Of a stretch of 64,000 nt of DNA, positions 18,919 through 28,180 are shown piece by piece (the first letter of the stretch is position 1; every line of letters starts with the position of its first letter). The stretch comes from Ensifer sp. LC11 (GTDB lineage: Bacteria > Pseudomonadota > Alphaproteobacteria > Rhizobiales > Rhizobiaceae). The stretch is taken from the NCBI RefSeq assembly GCF_001695835.1, contig NZ_MBSO01000023.1, positions 62,001 through 126,000 on the forward strand, given 5' to 3'. Both the position numbers and the translations under genes were made by a program. Under the pieces are notes generated by a model that saw nothing but the letters and a program-made list of their open reading frames with translations, had not been told where the DNA came from and ran no database searches.

Positions 18919-18951
18919 CAGGTCCCGGCACCTACCGGGACCTGTTTTTTT
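18919..18951 (+). terminator. Rho-independent terminator of katG
   Basis: A perfect 10-base stem, CAGGTCCCGG with CCGGGACCTG, a 6-base loop and then seven T residues, 25 bases after the katG stop. Confidence 0.95.
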
Positions 18952-19309
18952 AGGCATCTGCGCCAATTGCGTCACCAGGGGTTGCAACATCGAGCATCTT
19001 GTCCGGAGCATGCCGCCACACGTTAAACGATCGCGGCCAGTCGATTCGCGCAACCGAACCGCCGAGAACCTCGCTCTTGCGCCTCCTGCGCGTTGGGCGA
19101 CACAGGGCGCACAAACCATTGCTTTTGTGACAAGTTCTGTCTCGGAACACGCGCTGGCTACCGATCAACCTCTTTTACGAGCGCAGCCTCTTATCAACCA
19201 ATGATTGCGTGACTTGGCGTGGAGAACGTGTTCTGATTTCATCGCAATAGGCCGCCTGCCCAGGTGCGCTGAAATCATCTCAAGCTGTTTCGTTCAGGGG
19301 GAACGTGGC
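18952..19309. other. Intergenic region upstream of the RND operon
   Basis: 358 bases without a supportable gene. A short palindrome, AGAACGTGTTCT (19223-19234), lies 76 bases before the adaptor start and could be an operator of a TetR-like repressor; no such regulator gene is nearby. Nothing else was recognised. Confidence 0.45.
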
Positions 19310-20422
19310 ATGCCTCGTACGAGAATGCTCGCCGCTTCATTTTCATCATCACTTCTTTTCGCAATTAGCCTCGCGACACAAAGCGCGTTTGCCCAGCAAG
19401 CGCCAGCCGTCGTCGTGGCGCCTGCCACGGTCATGGATCTGCGCGAAAGCGTGGATCTGACGGGCAAGGTGACCGCCATCCAGAAGGTCGATATCCGCGC
19501 CCGTGTGTCGGGCTTCCTCGAGGCTGTCAATTTCACCGAGGGACAGAAGGTTTCGACAGGGACGGAACTTTACCGGGTCGAAGACGGCGCCTATCGCGCC
19601 GCGGTCCAGGAGATCGAAGGTCAGATCGAAGCCGCCGAAGCGGCCAAGGAACTTGCCATCCTCGAGCGCGACCGCGCAGAACAGCTTCTGACGACCAAGA
19701 CAATTTCCCAGGCCAAGGTCGACGAAGCCCATGCCGAAGTCAGGAAAGCCGAAGGCGATCTGATACGGCTCAAGGGCAGCAAGGACAACGCCGACCTCAA
19801 CCTCTCCTACACGAAGATCGTGGCGCCCTTCGACGGCATCATCGGCCTGACGGCTGCCGATGTCGGCGCGCTCGTCGGCCCGGACAGCGGCTCGCTGGTA
19901 ACGCTTACCCGGCTCGATCCCATCTATGTCCAGTTCCCGGTGGCGACCGCGCTCTATCTCACCTACCGCGAGCGGGTGGTGAAGGGCGAAATCAGCGGCG
20001 GCGCCAATGTCGGGCTGAGCCTGCCGAACGGCACGGAATACAAGCAGAAGGGCACGATCAACTTCATCGCCAGCAACGTCTCGCAAGGCACCGACACGGT
20101 CACCGTGCGCGCCGAGTTTCCCAATCCGGACAGCGTCCTGCTCGACGGGGCGCTCGTGCGGGTGATGCTTGAGCAATCTGACAAGCAGGATGTGCTGGCA
20201 GTGCCGCAGCAGGCGATCCAGCGCGACCAGCAGGGCGCCTTCGTGCTTGTGGTCGACGCCAGTTCCAAGGTGGAGCTTCGCCGCGTCGATGTCACGCGCA
20301 ACACGCGGGGCCAGGCTGTCATCGGCAAGGGCCTGAAAGAAGGCGAGAACGTCATCACCGAGGGGGCCGGCAAGGTCCGACCGGGCATCACTGTCGATGC
20401 AGCCACGGCAGCGGGTGGCTAA
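19310..20422 (+). CDS. RND efflux periplasmic adaptor (membrane fusion protein)
   Basis: A 370-residue protein with a Sec signal peptide (about 1-29, ending AFA before QQ). It then has the usual adaptor order: lipoyl half (KVDIRARVSGFLEAV), an alpha-helical hairpin of about 75 residues (EIEGQIEAAEAAKELAILERDR region), second lipoyl half (KIVAPFDGIIG), beta barrel and membrane-proximal domain. It bridges the RND pump to an outer-membrane channel. The start at 19310 has AGGGGGAA upstream; the in-frame ATG 35 codons earlier would place the signal peptide internally. Three bases separate its stop from the pump gene. Confidence 0.93.
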   Translation: MPRTRMLAASFSSSLLFAISLATQSAFAQQAPAVVVAPATVMDLRESVDLTGKVTAIQKVDIRARVSGFLEAVNFTEGQKVSTGTELYRVEDGAYRAAVQEIEGQIEAAEAAKELAILERDRAEQLLTTKTISQAKVDEAHAEVRKAEGDLIRLKGSKDNADLNLSYTKIVAPFDGIIGLTAADVGALVGPDSGSLVTLTRLDPIYVQFPVATALYLTYRERVVKGEISGGANVGLSLPNGTEYKQKGTINFIASNVSQGTDTVTVRAEFPNPDSVLLDGALVRVMLEQSDKQDVLAVPQQAIQRDQQGAFVLVVDASSKVELRRVDVTRNTRGQAVIGKGLKEGENVITEGAGKVRPGITVDAATAAGG

Positions 20423-20425
20423 GCC

Positions 20426-23400
20426 ATGATTTCAAAGATCTTCATCGATCGCCCGCGCTTCGCCACGGTCATTTCCATCGTGCTGACGCTGGCGGGCCTG
20501 CTCGCGCTCACCCGCCTGCCGATCGCCCAGTTCCCCGACATCGTGCCGCCGCAAGTGAGCGTCACGGCAAGCTATCCCGGCGCCGGCGCCGACGTGGTGG
20601 AAACCACGGTCGCCCAGCCGATCGAAAGCAAGGTCGTCGGCGTCGACGACATGCTCTACATGAAATCGACCAGCGGCGCCGACGGTTCCTATACGCTCAC
20701 CGTCACCTTCGCCGTCGGCACCGACCCTGACATCGCCACCGTCAACGTGCAGAACCGTGTGTCGCTCGCCGAAGCCGGCCTGCCGTCCGAGGTCAAGCAG
20801 AGCGGCGTCAGCGTGCGCAAGAAGTCCTCTGCGCTGATGCAGGTGATCACCATCTTTGCCGCGGACGAGAAGCAGAACTTCGATTCCCTGTTTTTGTCCA
20901 ACTACGCCACGATCAACGTGCTCGACACGGTCAAGCGCGTGCCCGGCGTCGGCGACGCCCAGCTTTTCGGCGCGCAGGACTACTCCATGCGCGTCGTCCT
21001 CGACATCGACCGGATGACCAGCCTCGACCTGACACCGACCGACGTGATCAACGCGCTGAAGGCCCAGAACGTCCAGGCCGCCATCGGCCGCATCGGCGCC
21101 CAGCCAATGACCGACGACCCACTGTTCCAGCTCAACCTTCAGACGCAAGGGCGCCTCACCGATCCCAAGCAATTCGAGGATGTGGTGCTGCGCGCGCGGC
21201 CCGACGGCTCCTATGTCCGCATCCGCGACGTCGCGCGGGTTGAGCTCGGCGCTGCCAGCTCCGACTCGAACGCCCGTATCAATGGCAAGCCTGTCGCCAT
21301 GATCGGCACCTACCAGGCGCCGGGCGCCAACGCGCTTGCCGCAGCCAGAGGCGTGCAGGAGGCGATGGAGCGGCTGTCGAAATCCTTCCCGCCGGGCCTG
21401 ACCTATTCGGTCTCCTACGACACGGCGCAGTTCGTCGAGGCCAGCGTCGACAACGTCGAAGAAACGCTGTTCGAAGCCTTCGTGCTCGTTATCCTCATCG
21501 TCTTCCTGTTCCTGGGGAACTGGCGGGCAACGCTGATCCCGCTTGTCGCCGTTCCGGTCGCACTGATCGGTACTTTTGCCGTGCTGCTCGCCATGGGCTT
21601 CTCGCTCAACACCGTGTCGCTGCTCGCACTCGTGCTGGCGATCGGCATCGTCGTCGACGACGCCATCGTGGTCGTCGAAAACGTCGAGCGCGTGATGGAG
21701 GAAAACCCTGGCCTTTCGGCGGCGGAAGCGGCGCGGCGCGCCATGGGTGAAATCACTGGAGCCATCGTCGCAATCACGCTGGTGCTGCTCTCGGTCTTCG
21801 TGCCGGTCGCCTTCATCCCGGGCTTGAGCGGCCAGCTGTTCCAGCAGTTCGCAGTCGCCGTCTCGGTGTCGATGGTGATCTCGGCAATCAACGCGCTGAC
21901 ACTCAGCCCGGCGCTCTGCGCCGTGCTTTTGAAGCCGCACCACGGACCGAAACGCGGCATTCTCGGCTTTATCTCGCGCACCATCGACAAGGGACGCGAT
22001 GGCTATGCCTTTGTCGCCGGCCACATTGCCCGGCGCGCGATCATCGGGCTTGTATTGCTGGCGGTTGCCTTCGTCGCCACCGGTTTCCTCTTCCGCGTCG
22101 TTCCGACCGGCTTCCTGCCGGCGGAAGACCAGGGCGCCTTCTTCACCGAAATCCGCCTGCCCGAAGGCGCGTCCTACAACCGCACCGATGAGGTGGTGAA
22201 GCAAGTTGAGACGATGCTGGGCGGCATCGAAGGCGTTGCCAATGTGATCACCGTCACCGGCTATTCCTTCCTCGATGGCCTCTCCAAATCCAACTCGGCC
22301 TTTGCGATCGTCACCATGAAACCCTTCGCGGAGCGCCTGAGTGACGCGGCCGGGGTCGAAGCGGCGATCCGCACGACCATGGTCAAGGGCCAGGCGATCC
22401 GCGGCGCGCAGATCTTCGCCTTCAACCTGCCGCCGATCATGGGCCTCGGCACCGGTTCGGGTTTCGAGTACCAATTGCTCGACCTGCAGGGCCGTTCGGT
22501 CGCCGACCTCTCGGCAACCGCCGGTGGTCTGATCATCGCCGCCAACCAGAACCCGGCGCTCGGGCCGACCTTCACCACCTATTCGGCAAGCTCGCCGCAG
22601 CTTTACCTCGACATCGACCGCGACCGCCTGCAATCGCTTGGCGTCTCGGTCAGCGACCTTTTCACCACGTTGCAGGGCACGCTCGGCAGCTACTACGTCA
22701 ACGACTTCAACCTCTTCGGCCGTACCTGGAAAGTGACGATGCAGGCAGCCCAGGTTGACCGAAACGCTGTCGACGACATCCAGCGTCTGCACGTGCGCAA
22801 TTCGAGTGGCGACATGGTGCCGGTCGCCTCGGTCGCCAAGGTGGATTACATCGTCGGTCCGCAATCGATCGTGCGCTACAACAACTATCGCTCGATCACG
22901 CTCAACGGCCAGCCGTCCGCCGGGCATTCGTCGGGCGAAGCGCTTGCCGCGATGGAGGCGCTGTCGGCATCCACCTTGCCACCCGGCTACAGCTACGAAT
23001 GGACGGGTACGGCGCTGCAGGAACTGGAAGCGGCCGGCAAGACGACGGCAATCCTGGCCATGGCCGTGCTCTTTGCCTACCTCTTCCTTGTAGCGCTCTA
23101 CGAAAGCTGGACGATCCCGGTTCCGGTGTTGCTCTCGGTCGCCTTCGGCGTCTCCGGCGCGCTGCTCTCGGTGCTCGTCGCGGGGCTTTCCTTCGACATC
23201 TATGCCCAGATCGGCCTCGTCGTCTTGATCGCACTCGCCTCGAAGAACGCGATCCTGATCGTCGAGTTCGCCAAGGCGCACCGCGAGGCCGGAGCCCCGA
23301 TCGTCGAAGCGGCGATCGAGGGTGCGCGCGCCCGCTTCCGCGCTGTCATGATGACGAGCTTCGCCTTCATCGTCGGCCTGGTGCCGCTGGTGATCGCCAA

Positions 23401-23635
23401 GGGCGCCGGCGAGCTCAGCCGCCGTGCGGTCGGCACCGGCGTTGCCGGCGGCATGCTCGCCGCGGCGCTTGTCGGCATCTTCGTCATTCCGGCGCTCTAT
23501 GTCGCCTTCCAGTGGCTGCGCGAGCGCGGCCACAAGCTCGTCGGCATCTCCAGGCATCCGGTCGAGGGGCATGATGCAGCGACCGAGGCTGGCACTACTG
23601 AGGGTAAGGTCCAGACGCCGACGGGCCATGGCTAA
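20426..23635 (+). CDS. RND multidrug efflux pump, HAE1 family
   Basis: A 1069-residue inner-membrane proton antiporter of the AcrB/MexB type. Twelve membrane segments and two large periplasmic loops are in the normal order. The proton-relay Asp pair is present in TM4 ([15 protein letters not shown]), and the conserved N-terminal [15 protein letters not shown] opening is intact. It expels amphiphilic drugs or solvents together with the adaptor encoded just upstream. No outer-membrane factor gene follows, so a TolC-like protein from elsewhere is needed. A perfect terminator follows after 30 bases. A long open frame on the opposite strand is a codon-bias shadow. Confidence 0.96.
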   Translation: MISKIFIDRPRFATVISIVLTLAGLLALTRLPIAQFPDIVPPQVSVTASYPGAGADVVETTVAQPIESKVVGVDDMLYMKSTSGADGSYTLTVTFAVGTDPDIATVNVQNRVSLAEAGLPSEVKQSGVSVRKKSSALMQVITIFAADEKQNFDSLFLSNYATINVLDTVKRVPGVGDAQLFGAQDYSMRVVLDIDRMTSLDLTPTDVINALKAQNVQAAIGRIGAQPMTDDPLFQLNLQTQGRLTDPKQFEDVVLRARPDGSYVRIRDVARVELGAASSDSNARINGKPVAMIGTYQAPGANALAAARGVQEAMERLSKSFPPGLTYSVSYDTAQFVEASVDNVEETLFEAFVLVILIVFLFLGNWRATLIPLVAVPVALIGTFAVLLAMGFSLNTVSLLALVLAIGIVVDDAIVVVENVERVMEENPGLSAAEAARRAMGEITGAIVAITLVLLSVFVPVAFIPGLSGQLFQQFAVAVSVSMVISAINALTLSPALCAVLLKPHHGPKRGILGFISRTIDKGRDGYAFVAGHIARRAIIGLVLLAVAFVATGFLFRVVPTGFLPAEDQGAFFTEIRLPEGASYNRTDEVVKQVETMLGGIEGVANVITVTGYSFLDGLSKSNSAFAIVTMKPFAERLSDAAGVEAAIRTTMVKGQAIRGAQIFAFNLPPIMGLGTGSGFEYQLLDLQGRSVADLSATAGGLIIAANQNPALGPTFTTYSASSPQLYLDIDRDRLQSLGVSVSDLFTTLQGTLGSYYVNDFNLFGRTWKVTMQAAQVDRNAVDDIQRLHVRNSSGDMVPVASVAKVDYIVGPQSIVRYNNYRSITLNGQPSAGHSSGEALAAMEALSASTLPPGYSYEWTGTALQELEAAGKTTAILAMAVLFAYLFLVALYESWTIPVPVLLSVAFGVSGALLSVLVAGLSFDIYAQIGLVVLIALASKNAILIVEFAKAHREAGAPIVEAAIEGARARFRAVMMTSFAFIVGLVPLVIAKGAGELSRRAVGTGVAGGMLAAALVGIFVIPALYVAFQWLRERGHKLVGISRHPVEGHDAATEAGTTEGKVQTPTGHG

Positions 23636-23664
23636 GTTCGGCGGCACGACCCTCCGATCAAGTA

Positions 23665-23690
23665 AATGGGGCCACGCTGGCCCCATTTTT
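23665..23690 (+). terminator. Rho-independent terminator of the RND operon
   Basis: A perfect 10-base stem, AATGGGGCCA with TGGCCCCATT, loop CGC, followed by further T residues. It sits between the RND gene and the convergent FAD monooxygenase gene and may work in both directions, though the minus-strand U-tract is weaker. Confidence 0.92.
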
Positions 23691-23782
23691 GTTTCGACGA
23701 TTCTGTCTGGGGGCGCTCCCGTGTCAGCCAAACCCTGCACCGCACAAACGAGCGGCGGAATTTCCCGCGGCGAGGGCGCGCA

Positions 23783-25300
23783 TCAGGACGGCGTGATCCC
23801 CGCTTCCGCCAGATAGGCTTCGAAAGCCTCAGGCGCCTGCTCCGCCGCAGCCACCGCGACGTAGGTATCCGGCCGCAGGAGATAGGCCGCGTCCACGGCC
23901 AAGCCGGCCGCCGCGTGCTGATCGGTCGAGGGGAATACATGGAGCGGCACATGGCGCGCCGCGCACCATTGTCTCAATTCGCCGGAAGCCGCTCCATAGA
24001 CGTGAACCTGCCAGCTGATGGCGGCAAGCGGCGCGTGGTTGTCGAGACCATTCGCCAGGACCCAGGGTAGCCGGTCTCCACCCTCCACCCTGCCAGCCGC
24101 ACCACGGCTCAAAGGTCCGCCGCGATAGTTCAGCTGGGTTTGCGAGAGTATGCGGAACAGGAACTCCCGGATGCCGCCGATGCGGTAGGCGAAACTCGCC
24201 AGAAAGGGAGCGATCTCAACCCGCAGGAAATCCGCGAAACGGCCTTCGGCGGTCACGAAGGTGAACAGTCTGTCGGTCGTCTCCACAAGCTGTCGCGCAA
24301 AGCCGATGCGCTCGTCTTCATAGCTATCGAGCAGCGTGTCAGGTGCTCGGCCCCTCAAGACCGCCGTGAGTTTCCAGGCAAGATTGATCGCATCGCCGAT
24401 GCCGGTGTTCATGCCCTGGCCGCCGACAGGGCTGTGCACATGCGCAGCGTCACCCAGCAGGAAAACGCGCCCCTGCCGAAAGTGCTCGGCGACGCGATGA
24501 TGGACGCGATAGGTCGAGAACCAGTTGACCTTGTCGATCGTGAGCTTGAGGCCCTCGATGGCGCGGTGGCTGACATCTTCGAAACTGAGCCTGTCCACGT
24601 CTTCGCGCTCGCCACGGACCAGACCAATCAGGCGTCCCCGACCTTTCCCATGGGCGAGAAGGGCAACGAAGTCGCTGCTTTCGAGCGAGATATGCACTTC
24701 GCCATTGGCGGCAGGCCCGCTCGCCTCGACGTCGGCGACGTAGAAAGTCTGGTGATAGGTGCCGCCCTTAAACCCAACCGCGAGCTTGTGCCGGACCGGC
24801 GAGCGCGCGCCATCGCAACCGGCGAGGTACCGCGCCGTAGAAATCCGCTCGCTGCCGTCAGGCAACCGATGGCGCGCACGGACCTCACCACCCACGTCCT
24901 CGAAGTCGACAAGCTCGGTCTGCCACTCGACGGTGACGCCGATCGCTTCCAGGCGCTCCGCCAGCAGGCGCTCGTGATGATCCTGCGGATAGACCAGGAC
25001 AAAGGGGTAAGGGGTCAGCTTCGCACCGGTCGGGCTGAAGGATATCCGCGCCTTCGCCCTGCCCTTCGCCCAGAGATTGACCGATGGGTTGCGGTGTCCG
25101 GCCGCGACGACCGCTGCTGCCAGATCGAGCTGGCGATAGAGTTCGAGTGTGCGGGCGTGCACCACCATCGCCCGCGACGTCGGACCAGGAGCGCTGTTCT
25201 TGTCGATGATCCGGACCTTCACCCCCTGGACGGTCAGCCAGAGGGCAAGCACCAGCCCCGTCGGCCCAGCGCCGACGATCAGAACATCCTGTTCCGTCAT
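23783..25300 (-). CDS. FAD-dependent aromatic monooxygenase
   Basis: A 505-residue group A flavoprotein hydroxylase (PHBH/PheA/TetX-like). Three fingerprints are visible: the N-terminal dinucleotide fold GAGPTG (10-15), the DG motif (AGCDGARSPVR) and the GD motif (FLLGDAAHVHSPVGGQGMNTG). The final ~110 residues form a thioredoxin-like tail typical of phenol-hydroxylase relatives. It would use NAD(P)H and oxygen to hydroxylate an aromatic substrate; that substrate is unknown. It follows the GntR gene by 139 bases on the same strand and converges on the RND operon. Confidence 0.9.
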   Translation of the reverse strand: MTEQDVLIVGAGPTGLVLALWLTVQGVKVRIIDKNSAPGPTSRAMVVHARTLELYRQLDLAAAVVAAGHRNPSVNLWAKGRAKARISFSPTGAKLTPYPFVLVYPQDHHERLLAERLEAIGVTVEWQTELVDFEDVGGEVRARHRLPDGSERISTARYLAGCDGARSPVRHKLAVGFKGGTYHQTFYVADVEASGPAANGEVHISLESSDFVALLAHGKGRGRLIGLVRGEREDVDRLSFEDVSHRAIEGLKLTIDKVNWFSTYRVHHRVAEHFRQGRVFLLGDAAHVHSPVGGQGMNTGIGDAINLAWKLTAVLRGRAPDTLLDSYEDERIGFARQLVETTDRLFTFVTAEGRFADFLRVEIAPFLASFAYRIGGIREFLFRILSQTQLNYRGGPLSRGAAGRVEGGDRLPWVLANGLDNHAPLAAISWQVHVYGAASGELRQWCAARHVPLHVFPSTDQHAAAGLAVDAAYLLRPDTYVAVAAAEQAPEAFEAYLAEAGITPS

Positions 25301-25439
25301 CCTGCCTTCTCCGCTCGCTCCGCCTGCGACCCAGCATCGGTCGCCACCTGCGGCAGCCTACGCGCACATGCCCGGTGAAGCCAAGCGGCACCGCATGCAC
25401 GCGACCTTGCGGCGAGGCGCCGAAGCCCTTGTCGGCGGA

Positions 25440-26168
25440 TCAGCCACTTCCCTTCAAGTTTGCAATCAACTGCTGCTGCCCGACGCGGATCACGTGCTCC
25501 ATGGCAATTCGTGCGCCTTCCTCGTTGCGAAGCCGGATCTCCTCGACAATGCGGATATGCGCGACGGCGACGCGGTCGATCTCGGCGCCATCAGCCGCCG
25601 CGTTGGTCAACTGGAAAACACCTATCAGCGCCGCCTCGATCAGGCTACCAACGGTCTGCATGAACGGGTTGAGCGAAGCCTCGAGCAGACGGAGATGGAA
25701 TTCGAGATCCGCACGCGCCAGCGTCTGCGCGCTATGGCCGGCATCGCCCATGGCGACGGCCAGTCGCATCATGTGGGAAATATCGGCGTCCGTGGCACGC
25801 CGCGCCGCCAGTCCGGCCGCATAGGGTTCGAGCGCGAGACGGACTTCGCTGACATGGCGAAGAAACTGCTCGTCGACGCCGGCCCGGAAATGCCAGGTAA
25901 GCACGTCGCCGTCGAACAGGTTCCAGTTTGCCCGCGACATGACGCGCGTGCCGATGCGGGCACGGGCGACGACGAGCCCCTTGGCCGCGAGCGTCTTCAT
26001 CGCCTCTCGGAGCACGGTGCGGGAGACATTGAATCGAGCCGCAAGCTCCGTATCGCCGGGCAGAATGTCTCCAACGGCGAATTCCCCTCCGATCACCGCC
26101 TGACCAAGCTCTTCGACGACGAGCCGGTGGCTCGTCCTTTTGCGCGGCGTCTGGAGGGAGGGCCACAT
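25440..26168 (-). CDS. FadR/GntR regulator with FCD domain
   Basis: A 242-residue protein. The N-terminal winged helix contains LPGDTELAARFNVSRTVLREAMKTLAAKGLV (about 36-66). The C-terminal FCD domain shows the metal-binding pattern with RADLEFHLRLL and later His residues. This subgroup includes galactonate (DgoR) and uronate regulators. GAGGATCG precedes the ATG. It begins 21 bases after the yjfF stop, so it is probably the last gene of the ABC operon and its repressor, responding to a sugar or sugar acid. Confidence 0.9.
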   Translation of the reverse strand: MWPSLQTPRKRTSHRLVVEELGQAVIGGEFAVGDILPGDTELAARFNVSRTVLREAMKTLAAKGLVVARARIGTRVMSRANWNLFDGDVLTWHFRAGVDEQFLRHVSEVRLALEPYAAGLAARRATDADISHMMRLAVAMGDAGHSAQTLARADLEFHLRLLEASLNPFMQTVGSLIEAALIGVFQLTNAAADGAEIDRVAVAHIRIVEEIRLRNEEGARIAMEHVIRVGQQQLIANLKGSG

Positions 26169-26189
26169 CGCACGATCCTCAAGGCCCCG

Positions 26190-27158
26190 TCACGCTCGCT
26201 GCTGGCGATGACGGGACGCGTAGATGATGCCCTTCTGCAAAAGGATGAAAGCAAAGAGCAGAAGCCCGATCAGGATCTTCGTCCACCAGCTCGACAGCGA
26301 TCCGTCGAAGGTGATGTAGGTCTGGATCAGGCCCTGGATGAGGATGCCCACCAAAGTGCCGGCAACGAAGCCGGAGCCACCTGTCAGGAGCGTCCCGCCG
26401 ATGACCACCGCGGTGATCGCGTCCAGTTCGACGCCGACGGCGGCAAGCGAATAGCCGGCCGATGTGTAAAGCGAAAAAACGATGCCGGACAATCCGGCAA
26501 GCAGGCCCGACAGCGCATAGATCCGGATCGTGGTTGCCGCCACCGGAACGCCCATCAGCCTTGCCGTCGCCGTCCCGCCGCCGAGCGCGTAGACATTGAT
26601 GCCGAAACGGGTCCGGTGGGCAATGAGGATACCGATCGCAAAGACGAGCAGCATCAGCCCGCCGATGAGCGTGATGCGCCCGCCACCGGGCAGCTTGAAA
26701 TAGAGCCCTTTCAAGGTCGCGTAGAAGGGATGCTTGATCGGAATGCTGTCGATCGACAGCACGAAGGCCATGCCGCGCGCGAGAAACATGCCGGCAAGCG
26801 TCACGATGAAGGCCGGCATTTCCAGATAATGGATGATCGCCCCCATCAAGGCTCCGAAGAGGGTCGCGATGGCGAGGACCATCACGAAGGCGACAAGCGG
26901 GTGCAGGCTGCTGTGCTCCAGCACGACCGCCAGAAACACGCCGGTAAAGGCGATGACCGAACCGATCGAGAGATCGATGCCGCCCGAGAGGATGACGAAG
27001 GTCATCCCGACCGCCGCAATTCCCAGGAAGGCGTTGTCGGTCAGCAGATTGCCAATCACCCGCGTCGACAGCATGTTCGGATATTGTGCAACGCAGAGCG
27101 CGTAACCCACGAGGAAGATCAGGATCGTCGCGGTGAGCGGAAGATGTTTCTGCTTCAT
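26190..27158 (-). CDS. yjfF: Galactofuranose-type ABC permease YjfF
   Basis: A 322-residue inner-membrane permease of the CUT2 (RbsC) family with about ten helices and the cytoplasmic EAA-like loop region around GGGTATARLMGVP. The pairing with YtfT-, YtfR- and YtfQ-like genes in the same order as Escherichia coli ytfQRT-yjfF supports the name. The start overlaps the ytfT stop by four bases. Together the two permeases should form a heterodimeric channel for a hexofuranose; other CUT2 sugars remain possible. Confidence 0.85.
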   Translation of the reverse strand: MKQKHLPLTATILIFLVGYALCVAQYPNMLSTRVIGNLLTDNAFLGIAAVGMTFVILSGGIDLSIGSVIAFTGVFLAVVLEHSSLHPLVAFVMVLAIATLFGALMGAIIHYLEMPAFIVTLAGMFLARGMAFVLSIDSIPIKHPFYATLKGLYFKLPGGGRITLIGGLMLLVFAIGILIAHRTRFGINVYALGGGTATARLMGVPVAATTIRIYALSGLLAGLSGIVFSLYTSAGYSLAAVGVELDAITAVVIGGTLLTGGSGFVAGTLVGILIQGLIQTYITFDGSLSSWWTKILIGLLLFAFILLQKGIIYASRHRQQRA

Positions 27159-28180
27159 TTCGCTGCTCGTTCTGTCGGTTTGCGGGCGCCGCGCGCCGGT
27201 ACCAGGAAGGCAAAAGCCGTGCGGAACCGCGGCGCTTGCAGCACCAGAATGAAGACGATGATCCCTGCCTTGATGATCAGATTGAACTCAGGCGGGAAGC
27301 CCGAGAGAAGAATGCCGGTGTTGATCGCCTGGATGATGATGGCGCCGAGCACCGATGCGGCAATACTGAAGCGGCCACCGAGCAACGACGTCCCGCCGAC
27401 CACGACGGCGAGGATCGCGTCGAGCTCCAGCCAGAGCCCGGCATTGTTGGCATCCGCGCCGCGGATATCGGCGGCCGCAATAATGCCGGCGATGGCGGCG
27501 CAGACGCCGGAAAGCACGTAGGCCGCCACGAGAAGCACCGGAGTAAGGACGCCGGAAAGCGTGCTTGCCCTACGGTTGATGCCGATCGCCTCTATCAGCA
27601 TGCCGAGCGCCGTGCGCCTGACGAGTGCGGCAACCAGCGCCCCGAACACCAGCCAGATCACCACCGGCATCGGCAGACCGGCGAAGGAACCACTGCCGAC
27701 GAAGATCAAGCCCGGATCGTTGAAAGTCAGGATCGCACCTTCGGTGATGAGCTGGGCGATGCCGCGGCCCGCCACCATCAGCACCAACGTGGCGATGATC
27801 GGCTGAATATCGAGCACCGCCACCAGCAGCCCGTTCCAGATGCCGCAAAGAACACCGACGCAGAGCGTGATCAGCAGGGTTGCCGCCAACGAATGCCCCG
27901 ACGTGATGGAGGCCGCGGCCGTGGCGCCGCAGATCGCCATGACCGCGCCGACGGAAAGGTCGATGCCCTTGGTGGCGATGACGACGGTCATGCCGATCGC
28001 CAGAAGCACGACCGGAGCGCCGCGATTGAGGATATCGACAAGGCTGCCGTAAAGGCGACCGTTCTGGATCTCCAGGCTGAGGAAGCCGGGAAACACCAGC
28101 GACACGGCCGCGACGATGACGCAAAGCGCAATCAGTTGCGGCAGCAACCGGTTCAGATAGAGCCTGACGTCCGAAATCAC
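27155..28180 (-). CDS. ytfT: Galactofuranose-type ABC permease YtfT
   Basis: A 341-residue CUT2 permease paralogous to YjfF, with the family signature GIDLSVGAVMAICG and the typical late segment LDAILAVVVGGTSLLGG. The start is GTG at 28180, with AGGAGG seven bases upstream, overlapping the ytfR stop as GTGA. It works with YjfF in the membrane for sugar import. Confidence 0.86.
   Translation of the reverse strand: MISDVRLYLNRLLPQLIALCVIVAAVSLVFPGFLSLEIQNGRLYGSLVDILNRGAPVVLLAIGMTVVIATKGIDLSVGAVMAICGATAAASITSGHSLAATLLITLCVGVLCGIWNGLLVAVLDIQPIIATLVLMVAGRGIAQLITEGAILTFNDPGLIFVGSGSFAGLPMPVVIWLVFGALVAALVRRTALGMLIEAIGINRRASTLSGVLTPVLLVAAYVLSGVCAAIAGIIAAADIRGADANNAGLWLELDAILAVVVGGTSLLGGRFSIAASVLGAIIIQAINTGILLSGFPPEFNLIIKAGIIVFILVLQAPRFRTAFAFLVPARGARKPTERAAK

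Noticed and set aside
20432-23740. A 1102-residue open frame on the minus strand opposite the RND pump
   Set aside because: It is an antisense shadow of a G/C-rich gene: composition is extreme in Arg, Asp, Gly and His, no domain is recognisable and the sense strand encodes a complete RND pump.
25149-27521. A 790-residue plus-strand frame across three minus-strand genes
   Set aside because: It spans the monooxygenase start, the GntR gene and permease genes, and is made of charged low-complexity residues. Each minus-strand gene has clear family motifs.
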